DNA from: Nocardia yamanashiensis NBRC 100130
Lineage (GTDB): Bacteria > Actinomycetota > Actinomycetes > Mycobacteriales > Mycobacteriaceae
NCBI RefSeq assembly: GCF_001613325.1
Contig: NZ_BDCD01000037.1
Span: 1 to 64,000, forward strand
Direction of reading: 5' to 3'
DNA: 64,000 nucleotides
The notes beneath the pieces are model-generated. The model was not told where the DNA came from and did not search any database. It was given only the letters and a program-made list of their open reading frames with translations. The stretch's first letter is position 1, and each line of letters starts with the position of its first letter. The translations under genes and the position numbers were made by a program. Shown here one piece after another: positions 1-8,399 of this stretch.

Positions 1-64
1 ATCGGCGGCGCCGGCGCTCACGGCGGGCGGCCGGGATGTCCACGACGGTGGAAATGTCAGACAC
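1..64 (-). CDS. N-terminus of an unidentified protein (cut by window edge)
   Basis: A GTG start at 64-62 is preceded on the minus strand by a strong GAGGAG Shine-Dalgarno about 7 nt upstream. It opens a frame reading VSDISTVVDIPAARRERR and running off the window. Only 21 codons are visible, so no family can be assigned. The Arg-rich stretch after a short polar N-terminus would suit the cytoplasmic side of a membrane protein, but that is a guess. The gene points away from the rest of the window, and its promoter should lie in the gene-poor stretch that follows. Confidence 0.5.
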   Translation of the reverse strand, partial: MSDISTVVDIPAARRERRRRR

Positions 65-524
65 GGAGTCTCCTCGGTAACTCGAATCCCCCCGAGAAGT
101 GCTGTGCGGGAACTCACCCCGCTGATTTGCCGCAGTGCGACGGATTACATCGGCACGCGCGCAACGACATTCAAGTCGTATCCAGTGCGGCTCTTCGATA
201 TCACGTTGCGCCGCACGGCGAATGGCAACCTTAACCTGCTGATCAACACCTGCACCCTACCCTGCCTTGCCGCGCCCGACCTCCCCGCCGGACAGTCCAC
301 CGATCCCACGCTGGACCGTAACTTGAATCGACTACCGGCCGGTAGCTTACCTGAGGGTAGAGATGGACGCTTGGCTAGTTTTGTGCCGTATCGCATTTCG
401 GCTTGCCATTGATTTGCGACAGCCCACCACCTAGGCTGCCACCCGCTCGCACCCGCCGCGGTTGTCGGCAAGTCCGCTCACCCCACGCCGCGATTCCTGC
501 GAGGATGTTGGAGTGGCGGGGGAG
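65..524. other. Gene-free stretch upstream of the first gene
   Basis: About 460 bases show no convincing coding frame. The overlapping open frames here have no ribosome binding sites, disagree in codon pattern with neighbouring genes and look like chance frames of GC-rich DNA. The stretch should hold the promoter of the minus-strand gene starting at 64. It also holds a perfect palindrome (332-345), listed separately. Confidence 0.5.
332..345. promoter_or_regulatory. 14-bp perfect palindrome, probable operator
   Basis: CTACCGGCCGGTAG is a perfect inverted repeat. On the plus strand it fills exactly the 17-base gap between a -35-like TTGAAT (323-328) and CTTACC (346-351). A weaker inverted pair (TTACC/GGGTAG) follows at once. 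Perfect even palindromes of this kind are typical TetR/FadR-type operators in actinobacteria. The cognate regulator is not identifiable, and no gene clearly starts just downstream on the plus strand. Confidence 0.35.
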
Positions 525-710
525 TCCTGCGCGACACCGGGATTCGGATTGCTGGCCGGCCGCGTGGCGGACCAGACCGCGGTGGCCGGTCCGCCGGGGC
601 TGAGCGTCCGCACGCTACGGCGCCGGATCGCCGAGGAGGGCACGGCTGGAACGGCCGGTCGCGCGGGCATTTCGCTCGCGCGCACCGCGGCCGCCCGCTG
701 GTCCGGGCCT
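525..710 (+). pseudogene. Possible C-terminal remnant of a LuxR-type HTH regulator
   Basis: In the frame that includes codon 600-602 the translation contains GLSVRTLRRRIAEE, which closely resembles the recognition helix of LuxR/GerE-type HTH domains. It is flanked by LLAGRVADQTAVAG before and an Ala/Arg-rich tail after, as at the C-terminus of those regulators. There is no start, no N-terminal domain and no ribosome binding site. The resemblance ends next to the transposase remnant. I read it as a decayed fragment; a chance match in GC-rich sequence is quite possible. Confidence 0.3.
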
Positions 711-724
711 GAGGATCCGTCGCG

Positions 725-1030
725 TCAGCGCATCGAGACGCGGCCGAGTTCGGGTGCGAAGGGTCTGGTCGTGCGCAGGATGGCGATGACGCGTTCGAGT
801 TCGGCCACGCGCTTGCGCAGCCGTTTGTTCTCCAGCGTGAGCGGGTCGCAGCCGGTCGATTCGATGGTGCTGTGCTCGGGCTCGGCATTGCGGATCCACA
901 GGCGCAGCGCTTCGTGATGGACGCCGAGCTGCGCCGCCATTTCGCGGAAGGTCGGCTTGGGGTCGGCCTCCCTATACATTCGGACGGCGTGCGCCCGCAG
1001 CGAATCCGAGTATTTCTTCGGGGGCGCCAC
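725..1030 (-). CDS. IS3-family transposase OrfA (lone, remnant insertion sequence)
   Basis: The 101-residue product has the layout of IS3-type OrfA. An N-terminal HTH (KKYSDSLRAHAVRMYRE, then AAQLGVHHEALRLWI) is followed by a leucine-zipper-like segment (ENKRLRKRVAELERVIAIL) that serves oligomerisation. The start is GTG at 1030 behind AGGAAGGAGCC. OrfB, the DDE catalytic partner normally produced by -1 frameshifting just downstream, is absent: positions 480-724 on this strand show no integrase core. The element therefore cannot move by itself. The usual RELDRP-like end of OrfA is altered (PELGRVSMR). It lies between a LuxR-like remnant and a truncated AraC gene, which marks old insertion or deletion events. 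Confidence 0.75.
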   Translation of the reverse strand: MAPPKKYSDSLRAHAVRMYREADPKPTFREMAAQLGVHHEALRLWIRNAEPEHSTIESTGCDPLTLENKRLRKRVAELERVIAILRTTRPFAPELGRVSMR

Positions 1031-1128
1031 GGCTGGCTCCTTCCTGGCTCACGGGGTGTGGACTTCCACGGCGCGCAGTCTAAGTCGGAGCACGGTCTGA
1101 AATGTTGGGTTTTCCGAAAGCGGTGGCG

Positions 1129-2028
1129 CTAGGGGATGCGCTGCCTGGTCCGCGCGCTCGCCGCGGATCCCCGGCGGGCGCGATCCAGTTCGCGGCGCCA
1201 GGTGGTATCGCATTCGGAGAGTTTGCGCTGCAGAGTGCGGGTGCTGATGCCCATCAGGCAGGCGACTTCCAGCAGGGTGGGCGCACCCGAGCGCAGGGCG
1301 CTCTCCAGGACCTCGGCGAGGCGGTCGCGCCATTCGGTGGGGCCGAGCGGCAGGGGGAGGCGGTCGGCGTAGTTGAGCAGAATGGTGGCCAGGGCCGGGT
1401 CCGCGGTGTGCAAGGGCAGATCCAGGTCGCGCCGGCGCAGCGTGATCGACGTGGCCGGGGCGTCGAATTCCAGTGCCGCGCTGCCGAAGGCGGTGTGGAA
1501 CATCCTCGAGGATCTCGGGGCGGGGTGCTGGAAGCTGACGCGGATGGGGGCGACGGGGAGATCGGTGGTGACGCGCGCGCGGGTGATCAGGGCGGCGGCA
1601 CAGAATTGCAGGGCCAGGTCCCGGCCGCGGCCCTCGCCGTCGATCATGGTCAGCTCGAATCGGGTCTCATGGTCGGTCTCGAGGGTGCGGGTGAAGCCGA
1701 AATTGGTGGTGAGCAGGCCGATGTAGGGGCTCACGGTGGCGTAGGCGATATCGAGGGTGGGGGCGGTTGCGAACAGGTAGTCGTGCAGCTCGAAACTGCC
1801 CACCCGATAGCGCAGGGCGGCGCGCAGCGCGAAATCCGGGTCGCCGAGGGCGTATTCGGCGTGCTCCCACAGCCGCTGGCACTGCAGGCAGGAGACGCGC
1901 GCGTTCGGCGCGTCGAGCATCCAGTTCCGCAGGCCGGCCGCACGGGCCAGCCGGACCGGATCGACTCCGTCCTGTTCGGCCTGCTGGAGCAGGAATCGTG
2001 GCACGATCGGGTGGTCCGACGTCGTCAC
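1129..2028 (-). CDS. AraC-type transcriptional regulator, C-terminally truncated
   Basis: The start chosen is GTG 2028, 5 nt after AGGAAGG; this gives 299 residues and aligns the N-terminus (TTSDHPIVPRFLLQQ) with that of the divergent paralogue at 2408. The first ~200 residues match the AraC ligand-binding type of that paralogue. The first HTH is present (GISTRTLQRKLSE, near residues 262-274). The protein then ends after RRELDRARR plus 13 unrelated residues, so the second HTH that AraC proteins need for full operator contact is missing. The lost end faces the IS3 remnant about 100 nt away, so truncation during insertion or deletion is likely. It may be non-functional or act only as a ligand-binding partner. 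Confidence 0.75.
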   Translation of the reverse strand: MTTSDHPIVPRFLLQQAEQDGVDPVRLARAAGLRNWMLDAPNARVSCLQCQRLWEHAEYALGDPDFALRAALRYRVGSFELHDYLFATAPTLDIAYATVSPYIGLLTTNFGFTRTLETDHETRFELTMIDGEGRGRDLALQFCAAALITRARVTTDLPVAPIRVSFQHPAPRSSRMFHTAFGSAALEFDAPATSITLRRRDLDLPLHTADPALATILLNYADRLPLPLGPTEWRDRLAEVLESALRSGAPTLLEVACLMGISTRTLQRKLSECDTTWRRELDRARRGSAASARTRQRIP

Positions 2029-2407
2029 CCCCTTCCTGCACCCGGTGTGGACTCCGCGTCTCGATGCTAGGTCGGACCGGGCGGCGGGTTCGGAAAGCCG
2101 CCGCCGCTCAGCGAGATTGGCGCGACTGTTCGGAGGGTGGCGCATTCGGCGGCGGGGTGCGGGTGCGGCCGGGCGGATACTCGGAGGGCGCCCGCGCTGT
2201 CGCGACAGCACCGCAAGGGCGTGCATCAAGTGCGGCCGGTTCGGCAACGGCGCCCCGGCCGCGCGCACTACTTCCGGCGCGTCATCGGGGCTCGACGGCA
2301 TTTCGGCCGCTTTTTCCGGCTATTCGTCCGGTGTTGCCCCCGAACACGCGACAGGGGACTAGGTTTCCGATGTCAACGGTGATCCTGTGCGCACGGCCGG
2401 AGGAGCC
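2029..2407. other. Divergent intergenic region between two AraC paralogues
   Basis: This 379-base stretch separates the two divergently transcribed AraC-type genes and must hold both promoters. Long frames run through it, but none has a ribosome binding site or a recognisable product. A short AT-richer patch near 2355-2385 precedes the right-hand gene. No clear inverted repeat stands out. Confidence 0.45.
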
Positions 2408-3421
2408 TTGGAGACCACATATCGCCTGTCGCTGCACAGGTTCGCCATCTCGCAGCTGGCCGCCAACGGCCTGGATCCGCAATGGCTGCTGCGCGAGGCC
2501 CGTATTCCCGCCTGGACCATGGACGACGGCGATATCCAATTGCCGAGCGACTCCTACATCCGGCTCTGGGAGGTGGCGGCGCGGGCCCTCGACGACCCCA
2601 TCGTGCCCGCCCGCATCGGCTGCCGGTACGCGCTCGGCGCGGGCGGCCTGTGCGACTACCTGTTCTCGGCGTCGGCGACCATCGGCGCGGGCCTGGCCAT
2701 CGTCGGGCCGTACATCAGCGATGTCAGCACCAATCACCAGCTGTCCTTCACCGAGGAGGACAACGGGAACCTGACCGTCGGGCTGGAAATCATCGAGGGC
2801 GACGACAAGGCCCGCGACCTGACCCACCTGTGGGCGGTCGGCTCCCTGCTGGGCCGCCCGCGCGTGGTGGCGGCGGGCGCGTTCGACGCGGTGAGCGTCC
2901 GGCTGCGGCAGCCGGCGCCGCGCAACTACACCGAGATGTACGACCTGATGGGCACGCGGGCAATCGAATTCGACGCTTCGGAGGATTCGATCACGTTGCG
3001 CGCCACCGATATGGACGTGCCGCTGGCCACCGCCGACCCGGTGCTGTTCGGCATTCTGGAGAAGGTCGCCGCCACGGTCCCGCCCCCGCCCGCGCTCGGC
3101 GACGCGTGGGCCGCCCAGGTGGCGGCGGCGCTGGCCGCCGCCCTGGCCGCCGGTGACGCCTCGCTGGACGCCGTCGCCCGCCGCATGCTGGTGAGCCGAA
3201 GAACCTTGCAGCGCAGGCTGACCGAAGCGGGCACCACCTGGCGGCAGGAACTGGACCGCGCCCGCCTGGCCCGCCTGCGCAATGCCGACCGCGCCGGCGA
3301 GCACCTGGGCCGCGCCCGGCAGGCCGAACTGCTCGGCTACGCCGGCCCCGAATCGATTCGCCGGGCCGCTCGCCGCTGGGAGATGATCGCCGACCGGCGG
3401 GTATCGGGCGGCATCGCCTGA
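2408..3421 (+). CDS. AraC-type transcriptional regulator
   Basis: TTG 2408 is preferred as start because GGAGGA lies 3 nt upstream and the resulting N-terminus ETTYRLSLHRF aligns with the truncated paralogue at 2028; GTG 2387 is an alternative. The 337-residue protein has an N-terminal ligand-binding region of AraC 'Arabinose_bd' type. A complete C-terminal HTH pair follows: MLVSRRTLQRRLTEAG for the first helix-turn-helix and RQAELLGYAGPESIRRAAR for the second. It is divergent from its shortened copy and sits upstream of the terpenoid cluster, but nothing shows that it controls it. The effector is unknown. Confidence 0.82.
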   Translation: METTYRLSLHRFAISQLAANGLDPQWLLREARIPAWTMDDGDIQLPSDSYIRLWEVAARALDDPIVPARIGCRYALGAGGLCDYLFSASATIGAGLAIVGPYISDVSTNHQLSFTEEDNGNLTVGLEIIEGDDKARDLTHLWAVGSLLGRPRVVAAGAFDAVSVRLRQPAPRNYTEMYDLMGTRAIEFDASEDSITLRATDMDVPLATADPVLFGILEKVAATVPPPPALGDAWAAQVAAALAAALAAGDASLDAVARRMLVSRRTLQRRLTEAGTTWRQELDRARLARLRNADRAGEHLGRARQAELLGYAGPESIRRAARRWEMIADRRVSGGIA

Positions 3422-3817
3422 CCGGACCGCGAGCCGGACTCGCCTGTGAAACAGTGAAATTCGACCGAACAGTCGCTTTGGGCGGTGTGGTTCTCGCCGT
3501 CATCGCCGGCGTCGGCCGCTGGTTTGGCAGGCCCGGGACGCGCCGTTGGGCGGTCAGCCGCGTCCCGGGTCCGTAATCAGCTTCCGTTATCGGAGCGGAA
3601 CGCAATAGTGCCGAATGCGCCACGACGGCAACAATTGCGCCATCGGTTGGATACGGTCTCGCAAACCGGTCGGACGTTTGGCAAAGTGGACGTTTGCCTG
3701 AAAGTTGCTATGTCAGCGGATTTGCGCCGTTCGACCGGGAACCGTGTCACCATTGATCAATGCACTCCGGCAGCGCATTCCGTGACCTCTCGGCACGCCG
3801 GGGAGTTGATAGCTGAA
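3422..3817. other. Long leader region upstream of the SARP regulator
   Basis: The 396 bases between the AraC gene and the SARP start are open in the SARP frame back to 3485. They lack a ribosome binding site, and the translation is unlike any SARP N-terminus, so I treat the stretch as non-coding. It is locally AT-richer than the genes and contains the repeat cluster at 3661-3697. Confidence 0.45.
3661..3697. promoter_or_regulatory. Cluster of GCAAA/TTTGC half-sites upstream of the SARP gene
   Basis: Within 37 bases there are GCAAAC (3661-3666), TTTGGCAAA (3677-3685) and TTTGC (3693-3697), plus a direct repeat GGACGTTTG at 3672-3680 and 3688-3696 with a 16-base period. This forms two overlapping inverted repeats. 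Such clusters usually bind a dimeric or oligomeric regulator. It lies about 120 nt upstream of the SARP start, so autoregulation or control of the terpenoid cluster is plausible. No experimental consensus was matched. Confidence 0.35.
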
Positions 3818-6800
3818 ATGGCCGAACCGCGGGTGAGCGTACTCGGGCCGTTGCAACTCAGCATCGACGGCAAACCCGTCGCACTCAACGCGCCAATGGT
3901 GCGCGCCGTGCTGGCGCGGCTGGTGGTGGCCGGCGGCAAAGCCGTGCCCGCCGAGCGCCTGGTGGCGGATCTGTGGGAGGGCTCGCCGCCCGCCACCGCC
4001 GCCTCGGTCCTGCAGGTGCACGTTCACACCCTGCGCCGGCTGCTGGAACCGGATCGCCCGCGCCGCGCCCCCTCGCGCTACCTGGTTTCCGAATTGTCCG
4101 GTTACGCACTGCGTTTCGACGTCGACTCGGTCGACGCTTGGCAATTCGAGGCCCGCATCCGCGAATTCGAACAGCGCCGCCGCACCGAATCGGACGATCC
4201 GCTCACCGGTCGCCGCCTGCTCGACGCCGCGCTCGCCTGCTGGAACGGGTCCGCCTTCGAAGGGCTGACCACCTTCGGCTGGGCCGAGCAGGAGGCCGCC
4301 CGCCTCACCGAATTGCGCCTGACCGCCGCGGAATTGCGCGCCGCCATCGAACTCGAGCTCAATCGCCCGGCCGAGGTCGCCATCGAACTGCGTGCCCTGT
4401 TCGACCGGCATCCCGAACGCGAGGAGATCGCGCGGCTGCTCGCCACCGCGCAGTACCGCATCGGCCAGCAGGCCCAGGCGCTGGCCACGCTGCGCCGCTC
4501 CCGCGCCTACCTCGGCGACGAATACGGCATCGATCCCAGTCCGGCGCTGCGCGATCTGGAAACCGCCATTCTGGGCCACGCCGAGGCGCTCACCATCGGC
4601 GTCCCCGCGCCCGCGCCCGAACCGCTGCCCGCCATCCGGGTGCGGAAATCCCTCTCGCACAGCGGTTACGCCGACGAGCTGGCGGCCCTGCGTGACAGCG
4701 CCGAGACCGCCGCCGCCGGTCACCTCCAGGTGGTGTGGATCGCGGGCGAGGCCGGTGCGGGCAAGTCCACGCTGGCCGAGACCGCGCTCGCCGAACTGGC
4801 CGAGGCGGGCTGGCTGCTGCTGCACGGCGGCTGCCCGGAGGTGGACGGCGCGCCACCGGCCTGGGCGTGGGCCGAGGTGCTCACCGCGCTGGACGCGGGC
4901 GCGGCCGAAACCCTGGTCTCCGGTGAGGCTTTCGCCATCGCGCGGGCGGTGGCGGCGCTGTGTGCGCAACGGGCCGCGCACCGGCCGGTCGCCATCCTCG
5001 TCGAGGACGCCCATCGCGCCGATACCGCCACCTTGCAGGTGCTGCGTCAGCTGGTGCGCTGGCTGCGCGACGAACCGGTGTTCCTGGTGATCACCCTGCG
5101 CGGTTCGGAAGCCGGGTCGAGCCTGCACGCCACCGCCGCGGCGCTCACCCACTGCACCGCGGACTGGCTGGAGCTCACCGGCCTGGCCCCCGACGCCACC
5201 CGCGAGGCCGCCCGCGCGGCCGGACTGCCCGAGATGTCCCCGACGGCGCTGATGGCGCTGCACCGGCGCACCGGCGGCAATCCGCTCTTCATCCGGGAGA
5301 TCGCGAAACTGGCTGCGGCGCAGGAGGACGAGCCGCATCCGGCCGAGATCCCGGAATCCATCCGCGAACTCATCGCCACCCGCCTGCACCGGCTCTCCGC
5401 CGAGGCCCGCACCACGCTGACCCGGCTGTCCATCTGGGGCGAGGGCGTGGATATGCGCATGCTGAGCCTGACCACCGCCATCCCCGAGGACGAGCTCATC
5501 GACCTGATCGCCGAGGCCGAATCCGTTGCGCTGGTGCGCACCGATCGCACCGGGCGGATCACCTTCGATCACGCGCTCATCCGCGACACCGTCTACTTCG
5601 GGATCCCGCGGCTGCGCCGGGTCCGGATGCATTGGGCCGCACTGGAACTGCTGGAGCAGCACGCCGACGAGTTTCCGGGCCTGGGCGGCGATCCGGATAT
5701 GCTCGCCCATCACGCGGCGCTCGGCGCGCGACCCGAAACCGCTTTGCGCGCCATCGAATACGTGCGGCAGGCGGCGCGGCGCAGCACCGACCGGGGCATG
5801 GCGGCCGATACCGAACGGCTGTGGCGGTCGATGATCGACCTGCATCAGCTCGCCGGGCATACGGTGGGTCAGGCCTCGCCCGCGGAACGGGGCGCGGTGA
5901 TCGAAGCGCATTGCGCGCTGGTCAATGCCCTTGGCTTCCAGGGGCATTGGAGTCAGGCGCGGGCGGCGCGCGCCCGGACCGTGGCGCTGGCCCGCGAACT
6001 GGGCGATCGCGACCTGCTGGTGCAGGCCGTCACCTGCTGGCGCGCGCCGGTGCTGTACCCGGCGGTGGAGCCGCCCGATCCGGCGCAGATCGTGGTGACC
6101 GCCGCCCTGGACTGTCTCGCCGAGGACATTCCGCCGCCCGATCGGGTGCGCTTGCTGACCGTGATCGCCTACGAGGGGGCCAGCGACTACCGCGCGCCCG
6201 GCCGCAGCCGGCGCTGCGCGGACGAAGCCCTCGAATTGGCGCGCAGCATCGGCGATCCGGAACTGCTGTGCGCGGGCATCGCCGCGGTGACGGGAATTCG
6301 CTTCGGCCACGCGGAGGACGCGGACCTGGCCCGGGAAATGCTCGATATCGTCGACCGCACCGGTTTGACCGCCTACCGCACCTGCGGGCACGCGGTGCTG
6401 CTGCGCCGGGCGCTGGCCGATCTGGACCTGTACGAGGCACGCAAGCAGATCGAACAGCTCATCGCCTCCGCGACGGAAGCCGAACTGCCGCTGGTGGTGC
6501 TGGCGGCCAGCGGGCTCGAATTGGCCTGCGCCATCATCGAAGACGACCTGCCCGAGACCGAACGCGCCTATCGCGCGCTGGACGACCGGATGGAATTGCT
6601 CGGCGTCACCGAGGCGGGGCTGCTCCGGGTCGGGGCTGTCGCCACGCTGGGCTGGGCGCGCCGCGATATGTCGGTGGCGGCCTACCGGGCGGCCCGGGCC
6701 TTCCATCAGGCCCCCGAGGTGATGGGGCCGATCTTCGCGCACGTGCTGCTGTACACCGACGAACACGAACGGGCACGGGCGCTCTACGAGCGGTACGCGT

Positions 6801-7126
6801 CCATCGAACCGGAGCTGTACCCGGCGGTGGAGTACCTGTGCCGGGCGTATGTGGCGCTGGCCCTCGACCTCGAGGACGAGTGGGCGGCGCTCTACGACGC
6901 GCTCTCGCCGCATGCGGGGACGATCATCGGCGTCGAGACGCTGGCGGGCGTATTCGGCCCGGCCGACCGGATTCTCGGGCTGCTCGCCGCGGCGCTGGGG
7001 AACTTCGAAGCGGCGGTCGCGCATCACGAGGCGGCGGAGGCGGTGCTGGAGCGGGTGCGCGCCGATATCGCCGAGAGTGGCCTGTCGAGTCTGACCTCCG
7101 TGCTGTTCGCGCCCGAATTTCCCTGA
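3818..7126 (+). CDS. SARP-family regulator with AAA/NTPase and TPR-like C-terminus (AfsR/BTAD type)
   Basis: ATG 3818 gives 1102 residues beginning MAEPRVSVLGPLQLSIDG, the canonical SARP start. Residues ~1-95 are the winged-helix OmpR-like DNA-binding domain (RAVLARLVV, VHTLRRLLEP), and ~100-255 the bacterial transcriptional activation domain (EEIARLLATAQYRIGQQ, DEYGIDPSPALRDLE). An NTPase module follows with Walker A GEAGAGKST (K316) and Walker B VAILVEDAH. The remaining ~500 residues are helical and TPR-like. Large SARPs of this build activate nearby natural-product clusters in actinomycetes. It is co-directional with and about 200 nt upstream of the terpene synthase, so it is the likely pathway activator. 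The NTPase may sense nucleotide or metabolic state. Confidence 0.88.
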   Translation: MAEPRVSVLGPLQLSIDGKPVALNAPMVRAVLARLVVAGGKAVPAERLVADLWEGSPPATAASVLQVHVHTLRRLLEPDRPRRAPSRYLVSELSGYALRFDVDSVDAWQFEARIREFEQRRRTESDDPLTGRRLLDAALACWNGSAFEGLTTFGWAEQEAARLTELRLTAAELRAAIELELNRPAEVAIELRALFDRHPEREEIARLLATAQYRIGQQAQALATLRRSRAYLGDEYGIDPSPALRDLETAILGHAEALTIGVPAPAPEPLPAIRVRKSLSHSGYADELAALRDSAETAAAGHLQVVWIAGEAGAGKSTLAETALAELAEAGWLLLHGGCPEVDGAPPAWAWAEVLTALDAGAAETLVSGEAFAIARAVAALCAQRAAHRPVAILVEDAHRADTATLQVLRQLVRWLRDEPVFLVITLRGSEAGSSLHATAAALTHCTADWLELTGLAPDATREAARAAGLPEMSPTALMALHRRTGGNPLFIREIAKLAAAQEDEPHPAEIPESIRELIATRLHRLSAEARTTLTRLSIWGEGVDMRMLSLTTAIPEDELIDLIAEAESVALVRTDRTGRITFDHALIRDTVYFGIPRLRRVRMHWAALELLEQHADEFPGLGGDPDMLAHHAALGARPETALRAIEYVRQAARRSTDRGMAADTERLWRSMIDLHQLAGHTVGQASPAERGAVIEAHCALVNALGFQGHWSQARAARARTVALARELGDRDLLVQAVTCWRAPVLYPAVEPPDPAQIVVTAALDCLAEDIPPPDRVRLLTVIAYEGASDYRAPGRSRRCADEALELARSIGDPELLCAGIAAVTGIRFGHAEDADLAREMLDIVDRTGLTAYRTCGHAVLLRRALADLDLYEARKQIEQLIASATEAELPLVVLAASGLELACAIIEDDLPETERAYRALDDRMELLGVTEAGLLRVGAVATLGWARRDMSVAAYRAARAFHQAPEVMGPIFAHVLLYTDEHERARALYERYASIEPELYPAVEYLCRAYVALALDLEDEWAALYDALSPHAGTIIGVETLAGVFGPADRILGLLAAALGNFEAAVAHHEAAEAVLERVRADIAESGLSSLTSVLFAPEFP

Positions 7127-7341
7127 TCGTCCCGACCGCGCGGGCGCGGCGGCGGCATTGGCTAATTTCTGGCGACCTGCGCGTGAACTGAGGCTCGACC
7201 AGGCACTTTATCGGCTCTTTCGTTGCAATGAAGTGTGGATTCAGTGCCGGTTATGAGCCATCGGCGCTAATGGTCGCCATGAAACCGCCGTGTCCGACAG
7301 GTGCACCGCAATACTTCAGCAATCTGACCGGTCTCGACTGC

Positions 7342-8346
7342 ATGCCGCCGGTGGATCACCCCATCTACGCGCTGCCCGTGCGGGTCTCGCGCTACCGCGA
7401 TCATCTGGAACGGGTGATCCTGGCCTGGGCCGACGATTTCGGGCTGCTCGAGACCCCGGCCCAGCGGCAGCGGCTGGCGGCCACCCGGCTGGGCGACCTG
7501 ATCATGCGCACCTACCCGTACGTGCGACCGGACCGGCTCGAAGCGCTGGCCGGCTGGTTCACCTGGGCCTTCGTCATCGACGACTGGTACGACGGGCCGG
7601 GCGCCGCCGCGGGCGCGGACGAGGCGGCCGTGGCGCGGGTGCTGACCGCTCTGCCCCTGGACGGTCCCGGCGCGGCCGCGTACCCGACCGCGCTGGTGCG
7701 GCAGCTGGCCGCCGTCTGGGAGCCGATCCGGGCGGCCCAAAGCCTGCCCTGGCGACTGCGATTCGTCGATTCCATGGCCGCCTTCCTGGAATCCTTCGCC
7801 TACGAGGCGATCAACCGGCGGGAGCGGCACACGCCGGCGGTGCTGCCGTACACGCAGCTGCGCCGGCATTCCGGCGGCATCACGCCGTGCTTGCATCTGC
7901 TGGAATACGCTGCGGGGCTGGAACTTCCCGGTCTGGTGCAGCGCAGCGATCCGCTCCGCCGCATGTTCGACCGGGCGGCCGACGTGGTGGTGTGGGTCAA
8001 CGATGTGCTGTCGCTGCGCAAGGAGCTGGCCATCGGCGAGGTCACCAACGGCGTGCTCGCACTGGCCGTCGAGCAGCGGCTGGAGCTGCCGGACGCCATT
8101 GCCGAGGTGTACCGGCGGGTCGCGCTCGATATCGAGGAATTCCATTGCGCCGAAGCCGATCTGGCGCGCATGTGCGCGGGTTGGCGCGGGCTCACCGAGC
8201 GTGACGAGCTGGCCGTGCGCGTCTATGTCGCGGGTATGAAGTGCTGGATGCGCGGCAATCTCGACTGGTCGCTGCGTTCGGACCGGTACCGCCGCGCCGA
8301 TGCCCTCCGGCTGTGCACCACGCCGACGCTGATGGTCGTCGAGTAG
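7342..8346 (+). CDS. Class I terpene synthase
   Basis: The protein (334 residues from ATG 7342) carries both metal-binding signatures of class I terpene cyclases: the aspartate-rich DDWYD (D80, D81, D84) and the NSE triad NDVLSLRKE (N220, S224, E228). A C-terminal DRY follows (SLRSDRYRR). Length and N-terminal pattern (HPIYALPVRVSRYRDH) match bacterial sesqui-/diterpene cyclases. These ionise a prenyl diphosphate and cyclise it with Mg2+. Earlier in-frame ATGs (7228, 7270, 7279) would add residues with no family counterpart, and none of the candidate starts has a good Shine-Dalgarno. The GGPP-synthase-like gene downstream points to a C20 substrate, though a C15 product cannot be excluded. Confidence 0.9.
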   Translation: MPPVDHPIYALPVRVSRYRDHLERVILAWADDFGLLETPAQRQRLAATRLGDLIMRTYPYVRPDRLEALAGWFTWAFVIDDWYDGPGAAAGADEAAVARVLTALPLDGPGAAAYPTALVRQLAAVWEPIRAAQSLPWRLRFVDSMAAFLESFAYEAINRRERHTPAVLPYTQLRRHSGGITPCLHLLEYAAGLELPGLVQRSDPLRRMFDRAADVVVWVNDVLSLRKELAIGEVTNGVLALAVEQRLELPDAIAEVYRRVALDIEEFHCAEADLARMCAGWRGLTERDELAVRVYVAGMKCWMRGNLDWSLRSDRYRRADALRLCTTPTLMVVE

Positions 8347-8399
8347 TCCCCGAATCGTTCGCCAAACCCCCATTCGTTCTCGTCGCCAGGAGGTTCACC

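Noticed and set aside
1102..2774. Plus-strand frames of more than 300 codons across the AraC gene
   Set aside because: They are shadows of the minus-strand AraC gene and of the divergent promoter region; their translations are low-complexity Gly/Arg-rich.
3713..7027. A 1104-codon open frame antisense to the SARP gene
   Set aside because: GC-rich coding DNA often leaves the opposite frame open. The translation shows no motif and no ribosome binding site, and the SARP domains are unambiguous.
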